Origin: Grifola frondosa
Taxonomy: Eukaryota > Basidiomycota > Agaricomycetes > Polyporales > Grifolaceae
NCBI GenBank assembly: GCA_001683735.1
Contig: LUGG01000031.1
Coordinates: forward strand, 186,001 to 250,000
Direction: 5' to 3'
DNA: 64,000 bases
This document shows, piece after piece, positions 49,111 to 61,482 of the stretch. The notes under the pieces were generated by a model. That model saw only the letters and a program-made list of their open reading frames with translations, was not told where the DNA came from and ran no database searches. Every line of letters starts with the position of its first letter. The stretch's first letter is position 1. The position numbers and the translations under genes are program-made.

Positions 49111-51748
49111 ATGGATGCTAACACAAATACCGTCGTTTTCTCTAAAACCGACCATGCTGACCCCAAGAACTGGTCTCGGAACAAAAAGAGACTGGTGGTA
49201 GTATACATTTGTATTTTGGCATTTTGCGCGTAAGTGTATTTTTTTACCCCCCCACCGACTTCTCGTCAGGCTGACCCGAAAATCTTCTTTGAGTGTATTC
49301 GGATCATCCTTCTACGTATGGCCTTCAAGCTACGGTGAAATGCCTCTCTGACTTTGATATAGGCTTCTGGAGAAATTGATATACAAGCCACTTACCATGT
49401 CAATTCGGATGTATCAAGCTTGGGACTTACTGTGTATGTCCTGGGTTTTCTCTTGGACCACTGCTCTGTACGTAAACCTCTCCATTTTATCATTTCATGC
49501 TTCATCTTATTTGGCATCCACTGGCAGGGGGTACGAGCACCATCTTTTAGTGACGAAATACGTTATTGACTTGAGATTAGGACCATTGAGTGAGATGTAT
49601 GGAAGAAGGCTCCCATACATAATCTCGTGGTCTCTATTCATTGGTAAGTCCAGCCATATCCTAGTACAAGTATGAAACATTTGATTTTGCATCTCAGGGG
49701 CAAACGCTGTCGTTGCATTTGCCGACAATCTATCTGCAATTCTCATTTGTAGGTCACAACTCTAAATAATTCCTCCTGCTTATGTTCATGACTACATGTA
49801 GTCAGATTCCTTTCCGGTGGATGTGCTGCTTGCGCATTAAACAAGTGAGTCAGGAGTTCTTCAGACCCGAGTTGATAATAATGCGCCGTCTCATATCAGC
49901 GGCGGCGGAATCATGTCTGAGTGAGTCACAACAAATTGCTTAATTGCATATCAATGATATCGGGATGCGAGCATGTACAACATCGTTGATATGCAAGCAC
50001 AAGCCATAGGTTAGTGCAGAATTCACGGTTGTACATTTTCTTATTCAGTCTTCCCACAGCGATTGCCTGGTAGTATGTTGGTTGCCCGGCTCGAGTTTTC
50101 ATAGCTATTTGACATGCCTTCAGTGCCGCTTGCATTTTCGCAGGGCCGTGTATCGCTCTAGTAATCGGATTCTTCATCACCGTTTATGCGGTGTCCCAGT
50201 ACGTGTCGATTCTGTTGATCATGTTATCATGCATTTTGATTGATCATGCCCAGTATCTGGGTCCTCCGTGTATTCTTCTTCTTTACGATTGTGTTGTGGC
50301 CGCTCGTGCTTCTCCTTCCAGAGACTCACGGTCCTACGATCCTTGCTGCGCGTTCGAAACGACTAAGAAAAGAGGGTCATCCGGACGCATGGGCAGCTCA
50401 CGAACTCAAACACCAAACTACGGGGGAGCTCTTTAGGATTCACCTCGGCCGACCCGCTAGTGAGTTCACAATATAAGAATTTGATTCTTCCTGACACCTT
50501 TCCTCAGAGATGTTCGTAACTGAGCCGATCATACAGGGCGCTGCAATTTGGACCTCTCTGGCGTACGGGATCGTTTAGTCAGTGTTCCGAAAGTGGAAAA
50601 TTGCTCTCAAATGATCATTAAAGAAATTTTTGCATACAGCTTCTTCTTCGAAGTATATCCTGTCGTCTTCTTCGAACAGGTACGTTTGTATACCACTTTT
50701 ACTTCTGCAATGCGTTCCTGCCATTTATTTCGTGTCAAATATAGCATCATTTTCCATTACAGCTGACAGGGTTACCATTCATCGCTATCATCATCGGGAC
50801 TCTCGCAGCGGCGGCACCGTATATAACACTCGTTCGTTTCTTCCAGACCCTTCCAGTTCCATCCTGGATAGTTCCTCTGGACACGCCAAAAGATGCACCC
50901 GAGCTCAGACTCAAGCTCGCTCTCTTTGCCTGGTGCGTTCTCTGATCCGGAATGACGTACCCTAAACATAATGAATTAATGCCTATCATGTTGTAGTACC
51001 TTGATGCCCATCTCTTTGTTTTGGTTTGCATGGTTTGTGCTAAAACGAGTTGCGATTTTTCCGTCTGCAGCTTACGCACAATGTCTAGGACAAGCGGCGG
51101 CAGAACTCATTGGATCGCGCCTACGCTTGCTGGAATTCCATTCGGATTCGCGACTATCACGATTGTGAGTACCGCCAATTCACCTCTCATCTCAGGTACT
51201 GATATTTCTTCCAGTTCTTTACATTTTTGACATAGTGGGTACATTTTCTGTTCCAGCATGAACCCATCAAAGATACGAGCCGTCACAGCACCTCCCAGAC
51301 CTTCACGATCTACGCATCGAGCTCCGGCGCATGCAACACGTTCGCGCGTTGCATGATTGGCTCATTCTTCCCGATTGTAGCGCACTCCATCGTCCGCAAC
51401 CTCGGCACGGAGTGGGGCGGTACGTCCATCTCTACGTGGTATGCATGCCACTCTAAGCTCACCCCACATCTAGTATCAGTGTTCGGATTTATCTCGCTGT
51501 GCCTCATCCCGATCCCAATTCTATTTTTGCGGTATGGAGCCAGCCTCCGCGCCCGGTCGGCTCTCGCGCAGGAGGCGAATGCGATCGTTGCGAAGATGCG
51601 CGCACAGGCGGCCGCAGCAGCGAAGAAGGCACAGGCCGAGACGAAGCCTCTCCTTCCTGACAAGACGGACATGGATATAGAGACAACGGCAGGCACCATC
51701 GTCGAGTTGGGCGTCCAGACTACTCAGGAAGATGCGCGCTCTGTTTAG
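49111..51748 (+). CDS. MFS drug/polyamine-type transporter (many exons)
   Basis: The start MDANTNTVVFSKTDHADPKN (49111) with the W-x-x-x-K-K/R motif before helix 1 (NWSRNKKRLVVVYICILAFC) is typical of the drug:H+ antiporter family with 12 helices. Later exons give FGSSFY, ASGEIDIQATYHVNSDVSSL, GPLSEMYGRRLPYIISWSLF (signature loop 2-3), GANAVVAFADNLSAILI, FLSGGCAACALNN, WVLRVFFFFTIVLWPLVLLL with PETHGPTIL (after helix 6), ELFRIHLGRP, TEPIIQGAAIWTSLAYGI, LTGLPFIAIIIGTLAAAAPY, LARLF-like helices and NLGTEWGGTS. The C-terminus is a long charged tail (KAQAETKPLLPDKTD). It would export small molecules or polyamines at the plasma membrane; the substrate is unknown. At least one frame change (about 49447, after a G/T run) means it is either decayed or misread. 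Confidence 0.65.
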
Positions 51749-52690
51749 TGGACGAGTTGTGGGATTGCTAATTCCTTGTTTTCGCTGAAGCGCTTTTTCA
51801 TCACGCCATACTCTGATTGAATCACCGAGGTTGGGAGGTCTCCCCACACTCTGTCAGTGAACAAGTGTTTACATTACTCCAGAATGTTCTAGTGACAGAC
51901 CATTCCATTCTATGTACTATTTCGTCTCAGATGACCAATTGACTTTCCAAGTTCTCTGTCTAACATACCCTTGCTTGGGATATCTGTACATTTAGCGCTC
52001 CGTGATGTCCTTAAACGGTACTTGAGAGTTTTTTGGCCGTTGTTGCCAAGCAAGAGCACCTTGGCAGCTAGCGCTGGGTCGAGTTGTTCTCTCACTCCAC
52101 GTACTTCACACGTACACCACCATTTCTGGCCAATCTATCCGAACAGATCCGACTCCTCCTGTATTCGACCCTTTCTTCAGACTTCTACATCGTGATCAGA
52201 TTCATTTCAAAGGAGAAGTCGCATTTCGGGGTGTTGTGCTATTAGCCCCCAAACATCAACATGAGCAACGATCGGAGACAATAGTAAGATGTTATGAAGA
52301 TGGCTGATACATTACTTGTTGTGTGGGTCCATGTGAATTGCCACGGCGCTCAAAACCAGGCGAATGGTATCTCACGAGCCCCCATGACGGAGTTCGCTGA
52401 TTCGGGGTGCAAAGTACTAGCGTTGATTCAACTTGATTGAGATTCAAGTGCGCGCTCCACCGTGTTCTCTTCTATTTCGCATAGCCTCGAAAGTTCAGGC
52501 CTTAGGGCTACGCTCTCATCAATCACGCTGGCCGGCAGCCTGGGGTTCGTCCTCATGACGTGCTGCGGCGCTGTTACATTTGAATGCCGTTATCTTGCAC
52601 ATGCGAGCGCTCCAAATTTACAATACCCATGGACGGACGAGATAGATGATCTAGAGCGGACTAGCCATCTGTTTTGTGGGGCCATGAGAA
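51749..52690. other. 3' flank of the MFS gene with a repeat copy
   Basis: Apart from the repeat at 52002-52059 nothing is recognised. Short ORFs lack protein-like content. Confidence 0.4.
52002..52059 (+). repeat. Right member of the repeat pair flanking the MFS gene
   Basis: It contains gtgatgtccttaaacggta, gagttttttggcc and ttgccaagcaagagcac, in the order seen at 48728-48836. Confidence 0.5.
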
Positions 52691-52981
52691 TACTGTACTA
52701 AATCGACCATAAGTTCAGTCACACGTCACAGCCATCCTTGAACTGCCTTTCAGTTCAAGGTGTCATGCGTCACACGGGCCCCTGAACTGAGCGCGCCTAA
52801 AGATGTCACGGTATCCGATTGCTATTTTGGGGATGTACCACTGAAATTTTGCAGTTCGGCGGTCACATGAACTGAACTAACATTTTTGTCCGCCGTCACA
52901 GGGTCCCATGAACTGGTGAACTGACACGGTTTGGGTGTCACATGTCACAAGGCCTGAACTTATGGTCGATTTAGTACAGTA
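52691..52981. mobile_element. MITE with perfect terminal inverted repeats and TA target duplication (Tc1/mariner-like)
   Basis: The left end 52691-52718 (tactgtactaaatcgaccat plus aagttcag) is the exact reverse complement of the right end 52954-52981. If the outer TA on each side is the target duplication, the element is 52693-52979, 287 bp, with 26 bp inverted repeats starting CTGTACTAAATCGACC. It has no coding capacity. Inside are repeated tgaactg/cagttca and gtcac motifs and a palindrome near 52735-52760. TA duplication and small size point to a non-autonomous Tc1/mariner relative. The perfect ends suggest recent movement. Confidence 0.85.
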
Positions 52982-53717
52982 GATGATAATATGAAACTGG
53001 ATCGTTTCCAGTCAGACTTCGACCATCATGCATCACTTCCTGGAGATTGTCATACTGAAATTTTCATGCGCTGCTGTTGGTCGTTCAGTGAGTGACCTGA
53101 TGCGAGATATGAGGATGTAGAAACAACGTGCGTGGGGAAGCAGAGTTCGTTGATAGTTGGTAGATTACTAATCGTACCGCGTCCGATTTGTTGTAGTTTA
53201 CTCAACTGTCAGAAGCAATCCATCTCATCCTCCTCTCCGGTGGCTCCTAGTGCACCAGGTGCCTCTACAAATGTCAGAGATCCCACCAAATATTTTACAG
53301 CTAGACGGCCCTCCGACGGGCTGACAAATACGGTTTACTTCGTCGCGGATCGAGTCATTTACTAAAGTGCCAATGGATCCATCTCGGGCGCACAGAATGG
53401 GGGATGAAATACTCTAGAATACTCCACCGTTGTCTCCCAGAAGCTGCTGTATAGAACACGGACGTTTATTTCAAAAGATTGAAGTAATAGAGTGTTCAGT
53501 GCCGTTCAGTGTTCATCTTGCAGGGGGCAATGGGAAACTCCGCGACGCGCCGCGGCGCGGTGCCACTGTGGCAATGTCGGAACCACCACGTGACGAAACG
53601 CGTATAACCAGAGCGTCTAAATTACATAAAGGTCATCTTCGTTCAACTTTCATTTGTCCTGCCTCGTCGTCCATTTCTCCCAATTTTTGATGCGAGTAGT
53701 CATATCACGGTCACAGA
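52982..53717. other. Intergenic, 5' flank of the SNF2 gene
   Basis: No supportable gene. The ORFs at 53132-53365 and 53430-53690 have no protein-like pattern. A CT-rich stretch near 53640-53690 precedes the SNF2 start. Confidence 0.4.
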
Positions 53718-56700
53718 ATGGAACAGTTGTAAGTAGAACTCTCTGCTTCAGACGCGTTGTTTGACGGACGACGCGTCGGTGGCTAGGGAGGGACGCGTCG
53801 GGATGTTGACTGCGAAAAGTACCCAAACAATGCTGACAGAAATCTGACAGACGCCGTAAATTTGCTCAGGATACGAACCTCTATCCGGATGCTACTGCTT
53901 TGAAGGCCCCAGCTCGAAAGCAGAGGCCACCGTCTCCGCCTCATTCTATTATTGTGAGTTTCATGGATTTGTTGTCGTTGGTGTTAATTGGTTTGGTTTG
54001 GTTCCCTTTCTGACTAATAACTACAGACGGTCTCATCTAGTAATTCATCTGTTGCTTCGCCGCATAGGACACAACGAATCGTAGTACTTTCGGATTCCGA
54101 AGACGATGATGTGGTTGAAGTAACGTCAGTCTGCTGCTGTTTGAAGCGTCATCGTCATTGAATAGCTGCATACAGCTCTCCGCTTGTGCCTTTGCGGTCT
54201 CAACCACCTAACCACCAAATCCCAAATATCCGGCAGGGGCCAACACAAGATCGTGGTACAAAGGCGGTACCGATTCATATACCCACTAACAAAGACTTGC
54301 CAACTCATGCCACTGATCCGGGGTATGAAACTTTCAACATGCCGCAATTTGACAATATCGATGATCGCAAGCTTTCGGTCACTGATACGGAGAAAGCGTT
54401 ACGAGACTTGGTCACGGATGTGTACAACGGAGGAGACCAGGAATTTACAATAGAAGATGCGACTGTCGATGGGTTCCGAGAAGGTATCAAATTGTTGCCC
54501 CACCAGGTCACCAGCCGAAGATGGATGGCGGACCGCGAATCGGGTAAAAAGCTGGGCGGCATCCTTGCCGACGACATGGGGTACGTGTCTTGCGCGCAAA
54601 AGTTGACTATTTGCTCATTTGTGCAATAGTTTAGGAAAAACTATCCAGACTATCACGCGGATTGTCGAAGGTCGTGCCAAAAAGAAGGACAGAGAAGCCG
54701 GGTGGTCTGGATCTACGCTGTTCGCGGTCCTATCATTTTCCTCTGTGCTTACGAACTTACCTCTGTACGTAGGGTCGTGTGTCCGGTAGCGGTAGTTTCG
54801 CAGTGGGCTGCAGAGATTAAGAAGATTGCAATTGGTTTAAAAGTCATTGAGCATCACGGGCCTAGTCGCACCAGTGGTAGGTGGCGTTCAATGTTGCTTC
54901 GTACTACCTTATCGCTAACATTATCCCAGATCCTGAGGAACTCGCGCACGCTCATGTAGTCATCACCTCATACTCAATCGTCACCTCAGAGCACGGCGCA
55001 TACGCTCCTTCGGCGAAAGATGAGAGCAAGTCCTCTAAGTCCAAGGTCAAGAAGACGCAAGACTCGGACTCCAACGGTCCCGATTCGGACATTGCGCAAG
55101 TGCTGAAAAATGCTAAGCGAAAGAAGCAGAAGGATGCACTGTTCCATATGCAGTGGTGGCGCATAGTACTCGGTAAGTTGTATTGTACGAAATGCGTTAT
55201 ACAGCATCGACTTAAGTGTCGTTTGGTGTAGATGAGGCGCACAACATCAAGAATAGGAATACCAAGGCTGCATTGGCTTGTTGTGCTTTGGAAGGAAAGT
55301 ATCGCTGGTGTCTGACTGGCACTCCTATGTAAGTCTGCCTTATACCGTAGAGACTACACGTCTGAATGTGACTCAGGCAGAACAACGTGGAAGAGCTCTA
55401 CTCTCTAATCAAATTCCTAGGTGTTCGCCCTCTGAATGATTGGCATACTTTCAATACTACCATCGCCAAGCCTGTCAAAGGTGGCCGTCCTTTGACGGCT
55501 ATGAAGCGGCTCCAGGTCTGTTATTCGAATTGTTAACGTGGTGTTCTCCATTCTGACTCCGAGTCTAGGTGGTGTTGCGATCCATCATGCTCAGACGAAC
55601 TAAGGATACCTTGGTGAATGGGAAGCCGATTTTGGAGTTACCCGAGCGCATTGTAAACACTGTAAACTGCCCCTTCGACGATGAGGAACGGGCTTTCTAT
55701 AACACCGTCGAGTCGAAGGTTCAAGGAAGTCTCGAGAAACTACAGCAACAGGGTGACTTCCAGAGGGCATACACTTCCATGCTCGTGCTGTTGCTTAGGC
55801 TGAGACAAGGTACGTTTGTTACACTCTGGTTTGCATATGTAGTCTCATGGCAGATATAGCATGCAACCACCCCGCGCTCGTCTCTGAGGATTATAAGAAG
55901 GACAAGGAAGCAGTAGAACCGAAGGGTGCCAAGGAGAATGACGAGGACGACGATGCAGATGATCTTGCCGACCGTCTTGCTGGCTTGGGTCTTTCTTCAG
56001 CCAAACGTTGCCAACTTTGTCAGAAGGAGTAAGTGTTCCATCCATTGTATTAATTCGGATGACCTGAGTATTGTTCGATGAGGCTTCCCGCGGGTTCGGG
56101 AAAGAACGACACTTGTGCAGACTGTGCGGAAGTGGTCATGAAAGCACGGCGCAAGGCCGCAGACCTCGACTCGGACCTTCCGCCGCATTCTGCCAAGACC
56201 CGAAAGATATTGGAAATTCTGGAGGAGATCGACGAACGCTCCGAAGGGGAGAGAAGACGATCATTTTCTCCCAATTTACAAGCATGCTGAATTTGATCGA
56301 GCCCTTCCTCCGTGCAGACGGGATTAAATTCGTTCGATGTAAGTGTATTCACACATACAGCGACATGTCACTCACGCCTCGTGTTTTCGTAAGATGACGG
56401 ATCCATGTCTAAAGCTGAAAGGGATGTGGCTCTCGCCAACATCAAGGAAAGCCATAAGACCCGCGTGATCTTGATTTCGTTCAAGGCCGGAAGTACAGGT
56501 GCGCTGTTATGCTAAATCGGCAATGACTCGATGATCATATATACTTCGTCTGAAAGGTCTCAATTTGACCTGCTGCAACAACGTCATTCTTGTGGATCCA
56601 TGGTGGAACCCGGCTTTGGAGGTGCGTTTACGGACATGGACCCATCATATGGAAGATTGCATTGACATCTTTCGTCCCTGTGCAGGATCAAGCCTTCGAT

Positions 56701-56971
56701 CGTGCACATAGATTTGGTCAAACTCGCGATGTCAATATCCACAAACTTTGTATACCCGACTCCGTTGAACAACGTATCCTTGACGTAAGTTCGCGCGCTG
56801 TAGTCACATGTTGCTTGGCCTCAAAATTAGTATGTATAGCTCCAAGAAAAGAAGAGAGTGCTTGCTGCTGCGGCCCTCTCTGGAGACAAGATCAAGAATA
56901 TGCGTCTTGGCGTGGATGACCTCGTCGCGCTTTTCAAATCTGGTGGCCATGACGAAGAGGAGGAAGATTAA
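53718..56971 (+). CDS. SNF2-family DNA translocase, Rad5/Rad16/Uls1-like
   Basis: MEQ (53718) joins over a short intron to RRKFAQDTNLYPDATALKAP; the N-terminus then has an acidic SUMO-interaction-like motif (RIVVLSDSEDDDVVEV). The ATPase follows: LLPHQVTSRRWMADRESGKK, LADDMGLGKTIQTI (Walker A, split by an intron), VVSQWAAEIKKI, HVVITSYSIV, DEAHNIKNR (DEAH box), RWCLTGTPMQNNVEELYSLI, MLRRTKDTL, ACNHPALV, FSQFTSMLNLIEPFL, AGSTGLNLTCCNNVILVDPW and DQAFDRAHRFGQTRDV (motif VI). Between the lobes a small Cys motif (CQLCQKE, CADC) replaces a full RING finger. Rad5/Rad16 relatives move along DNA in repair or clear SUMO-modified proteins. All ATPase motifs are intact except for a +2 shift near 56250 at an AG repeat. 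Confidence 0.82.
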
Positions 56972-57389
56972 ACTTGGTGTCTTGTCTCATGGGTCTTCCG
57001 GCGTGTAGATCGTTATCCACTTCGCCATTATGTTTGATTTATCATCCTGGGGAGCTTCTTTTCAATACCAATATCTGGTTGTGATATATAATCTTATTTT
57101 TGTCCTTCTATCTATGCAAAATGTATATATATATTCAATTTGGCAACGATTTTGCGCCGCTCGCAGGGCCTGACATATTGCTTGCGCCGACTCTCCATCC
57201 CCCTCCCACTTGGTTTCCCAGGTCACTCACCCCGGATCCTCAGTTGTTTTGCCAGTGGAGTATATTGAATTCTTTGATCGGCCACGATACGCGCTCACCC
57301 GGGTAAGTGACCCAGCCGCGCGCTCGATTTCCTCTACGGACCATGTATCGTGCTCTCAACACCTGCGCAATGAAGTACAACTTGTCATA
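56972..57389. other. Intergenic region between tandem genes
   Basis: It holds the 3' flank of the SNF2 gene, including a tatatatat run near 57125, and the promoter of the next gene. Confidence 0.4.
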
Positions 57390-60300
57390 ATGCCAAACGA
57401 AGCGTCTCAGTTATTACGGTGTGTTCAAGCTCTCTTGTAAGTTCTTGAAGTCGCTCATACCAGCTCAGGGAGGCGAAAGGCCTCCAACAAAGTCTGAAGG
57501 ATTCACTCAAGACTCGGGAACCATGGGATAAGGAGGTTGATTTCCAGAGGAAAAGGTGCGCTTGCGGCTGTGATAAAGCTGGCTTGCTAACCCGCGATTA
57601 GTCTACGTCGCCAGTACCTCCGTCTACTCTTGCTGCATGCATATGCTGCGGAATCGAAGGACGCGGAGACTCACCTGTGGATGCAAACATCCTATGCCTT
57701 CATTTCTATTTACAAACAACGGATCGCCGCCCTCGATCGCGCACTTCACAGCTCTCCTCGTCAACAGCAACAGCAGCCACAACAGCAACAAGGTCGTCAA
57801 CAGCATGGCGGCCACGGAGTTGTCGAGTACAGGAAGCTCCTGCAGCGTTTTCGCCAGTTTCTGGCTGAAGAGGAGAAGTTCTGGATCCAACTTATCATCC
57901 GCATCCGACAGATCTTCAATCTCGACGAAGCACACGGTGCCCTCGTTGCGCTCGAGATCATGCCTCACGATGATGGCGCAGCTGCGGATGTCACGTCGCC
58001 CAAGCGGAATCACTTCCAGTTCCCCTCTGAGGCAGAAGTCGTTGCTGCTTCCCTGACACCTACGACCCCGGAACAGCACGAGAGTAGGGTGGCCATTCTG
58101 AGCAAGGCACTGGTGTGCCTCGGTGACATCGAGAGATATAAGGAGCAGTATAATGAGTCGGGTGGGCGGCCCCGAGCGGGACATGAGGATGGACCTCCAG
58201 CTGCTATGCCGTCCGGAAAGAGTGGGCGAGGTAGGAGGGGTGGAGCACCTGCCGCAGCCCCAGCGCCGATGGTGATGTCGCGGATGAGAACCTATGACAA
58301 GGCGCAGCGCTGTTATGAGCGGGCCCGGATGCTGCTCCCGCATGACGGGAATCCGTCACACCAGATGGCGATCCTCGCATCATATCAGCGGGACGTATTC
58401 GAGTCGCTTGTGCACTACTACCGGGCATTGTGCGTGCGCCATCCGTACGACACGGCTGCAGAGAACTTGGGGACGGTTTTGAGTAAGGCTCTAGATCAGT
58501 GGCGGACGAGGGGTGCCAAGAGGGACAAGGAGAGGGAGAGGGAGGAAGCCCGTAGCGGGGTTGCATCGTTGGCTCCTCGTCTCAGGGTAGAGGCGTTCAA
58601 GGAGAGACTGATAGTGTTACATGCTCTATGGCGGCTCTCAGTTGAGGAGTAAGTCTCAATGATTTCTTGCTGCTCTATCTCATCTCGCTTTAACTTGTCT
58701 AGGATGGAGACGACTTCGCCGAAGCTATCGCAGAAGGTCGTGGACGACTTCAGGTCCCTGGTTTCGGAACGTATCCTCCCAATCGACACGATATCCAAGG
58801 TCATCGTCCTCGTGCAGGGCGCGTTGTATAAACACCGTGTATACCGACATTCCAGAGGCGCGTCGCTGGTGCCTGCGGCGGCCATGGAGTCCCATATTGT
58901 TACCCATCTGCTGGCACTGCATCGCGCATTACTCGAAGTGGGGATAGCGCAGCTCGCGGAAGCGCCACCCGAAGATGCTGGAGAACACGATCTCGCGCAG
59001 CGCATCACTGCAACATTCCGCAGAACGCTTCCCGCACTGCGCTTGGCGAGCAAGTGGCTTCGTGCAAACCTTCGTTACTTCTCGCAGAGCCCGCATGGCT
59101 TGCCTGAAGCCGTGGAGCTCCCTGAGGCTAACGATGTATTGAAGCATGGTAAGGGTAACAGCAGAAGGAGAGACAGGGAGAGACGGCCTCGGACTCCCCC
59201 GTTATCGATCATGGGTGTGGCAGACTTTTGGCGAGCGTATGCGCAATTCTCCACCGCTCTTATGCATGCGTTTCCTATCGAGATATTGCCGAAGCTCAGT
59301 GAACCCCTCGAGGAAGACATCGATATGGTTGGGTTCTTACCACTGGAGAAATTCGTATCGGGCGATGCAGCAGGCACCAGTTCAGGTCGTGAATCGTTCA
59401 AAGAAGTGAGTACTGGTCCTGTGAAGGCTGGCCAATATACTCAAGCAGAAGAACAGGTGCATCCCAATGAAACGCAGTTGATGAGGATTGCCGATTTGCT
59501 GGCTGATGCGCAAGCTCTCGCCAAAGATGAGGTACGTCATGGTCCCTCACCAGATGAAGTCCACTAAAATATAGTGCCCCACCCAAGGCTTCTCCTCTTA
59601 AGCGGGCAGACAATGATTTCCTCCTCGAGGGCGTATCATTTGAAACTGTCCAGGTCGTAGAACAGGTCGATAGGACCATGTCAAATGGACGCACGCACAA
59701 AACACAGATTGAAGAGGCACCCCAGCAGGAAGTTGCTGTCGATGCCTCGAAGTCCGCGTCATTGACATCCTCAGCCGTTGTTCAACAGCGCGAAGCGCCA
59801 GATCAGCATGTGGCTGACATAGAAGACGATAATATGACAGAGGCCACTCGAACAGACGACGATCCCGTTGGGGACGCGTTCCGTGAAGCCTTGAATGCTT
59901 CTGACGGTGACGATGATGAACAGGAGGACGAGATCGTATGGGATCCGCGGTCGGTATCTCTGAACCTTTACAGTACCTATCCCTGACGCTTTTACGGGTC
60001 CCATGTAGGGCAATCACGTCACCTCGCGATCCAGCCGTTGTCGCTGCGCTGCCTGCTTCCCCGACTCGACTTGTAATGTCTAGTCCAGTACTTTCTAGTT
60101 TCAGCCCTCATGGCGCGGAGTCGCTCTCTCCGAGGTTCAGAAGGGCCAACCTGGATGCGACACCGCCAATAGGATCGCCTCCCAGGGGAACCACCGCGCA
60201 GGATTTACTCAATAGTGTCATGCAGCGGAGTTCAGATAGATTTGACATGGGCCATCGACACCACTCTCGAGAGTCGTCCGCGCCGCAAGCGCATCTACTA

Positions 60301-60840
60301 TTTGGATCTGGCTCTCTGGGGGGAGCGACGCCATCTATCTGGTCGACACCACTGGACAGCACGTCGCTCAAGTTCCAAGGTGCAGCAGGTACTTCCAGCG
60401 GACCACAATATCATCCCCCGTTCGCATCGCAGCATCAGGAATCCATATCATCGCCGTTTCCTAGTCAGGGCTCTCAGGGTCATTCATTTAACGCTCATCC
60501 CTCGGCAGTTTTTGTGAATGGGGGCCATCAAAGGGTGCAATCGCAGTCTCTTACTCGTAGTCTGCCACTTCCCGCCCCCAATCAAAGCTGTCTTCATGAT
60601 CCATTTCGATCCCACCTATCAGCCCTAGAACAACCAATGCTGGCTTTCATCAGCAGGGCACCTGCTGCTTATTCCGATCCGATTTTTTCGCCTTCTAACG
60701 CTCCCAACTATTTTCGACAGAATCCTATCGGATATCAAGAGCACTCTGTCCCCTACCACCACAATCCGAGGGCCCACAGCACCTCCAATCCTTATCCCCC
60801 TCTGTCCTCGAGGGCGCAGTTGTGGGACAACGCCGGCTAA
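57390..60840 (+). CDS. EST1/SMG7-like protein (nonsense-mediated decay / telomerase-associated TPR protein)
   Basis: MPNEASQLLRCVQALL (57390) joins EAKGLQQSLKDSLKTREPW and SLRRQYLRLLLLHAYAAESK over two short introns. The 14-3-3-like/TPR part includes LWMQTSYAFISIYKQRI, VEYRKLLQRFRQFLAEEEKF, LGDIERYKEQYNES and AQRCYERARMLLPHDGNPSH with QMAILASYQRDVFESLVHYY. This order is diagnostic of the EST1/SMG5/6/7 family, which reads phosphorylated UPF1 in mRNA decay; yeast Est1 works with telomerase. The middle has a second helical domain (FWRAYAQFSTALMHAFPIEI). The C-terminus is long, acidic, then Ser/Pro-rich and disordered (from about 59580), ending SSRAQLWDNAG. There is no PIN nuclease domain, so SMG7/EST1 fits better than SMG6. 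No frameshift was seen. Confidence 0.82.
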
Positions 60841-61482
60841 TCGGACACTTAGCTGTGTTTGCGTTGTACTCGCACATTCATACTGCACGGGCAGCGATTG
60901 GCTGCCTTTCCTCCGCTATGCTGCCCGTCTGAATGATCGCTATTGGCCCTCGGTCCCTTTCCGTCTCATTGTCACGCCGCATCTCATCGCCAGTGCTGTC
61001 TGTCTCTTGCCAGCACGATGACCGGGTGGTTGTTCTGAAGCAGCTCGTCCGCAGGATTTCCCACGCGTAGAGACCCGGTCGACCTGGACTATTTTATTAC
61101 GCTGAGCGGTTCAGCTCTCGGTGTCTCGCATTTGAGTCTGTTGTAACTCGAATTCAACCTTTTCCCCGGTTTCTCATATCGTCGTGATCCTGGTTCTCTT
61201 TCTATGTCGTGTGCTGTTTCTCTCTCCGATCGGCAATGTGAAAGTTGTATGTGGCCTCCCTGTACGACCATTGGTGGCGAGACTCATTTGCTTCGTCGTG
61301 GACGCGATTATGTATTAGACCACAACTATGATTATCGAAGTTGTTTCGACTGGTATTTCCAGCGTCCTCGTGTGAGGCATGTGATCTCTTCGTTTTCGTG
61401 AGTGCAGTTGCCGTACTTCATCGAAACCCACAAACAGAGCCAAGTACTTAGAGACATACGGTCTTAGCAAACGACATCCTTC
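60841..61482. other. Intergenic region
   Basis: 3' flank of the EST1/SMG7-like gene and CT-rich 5' flank of the BTB gene. No other feature. Confidence 0.4.
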
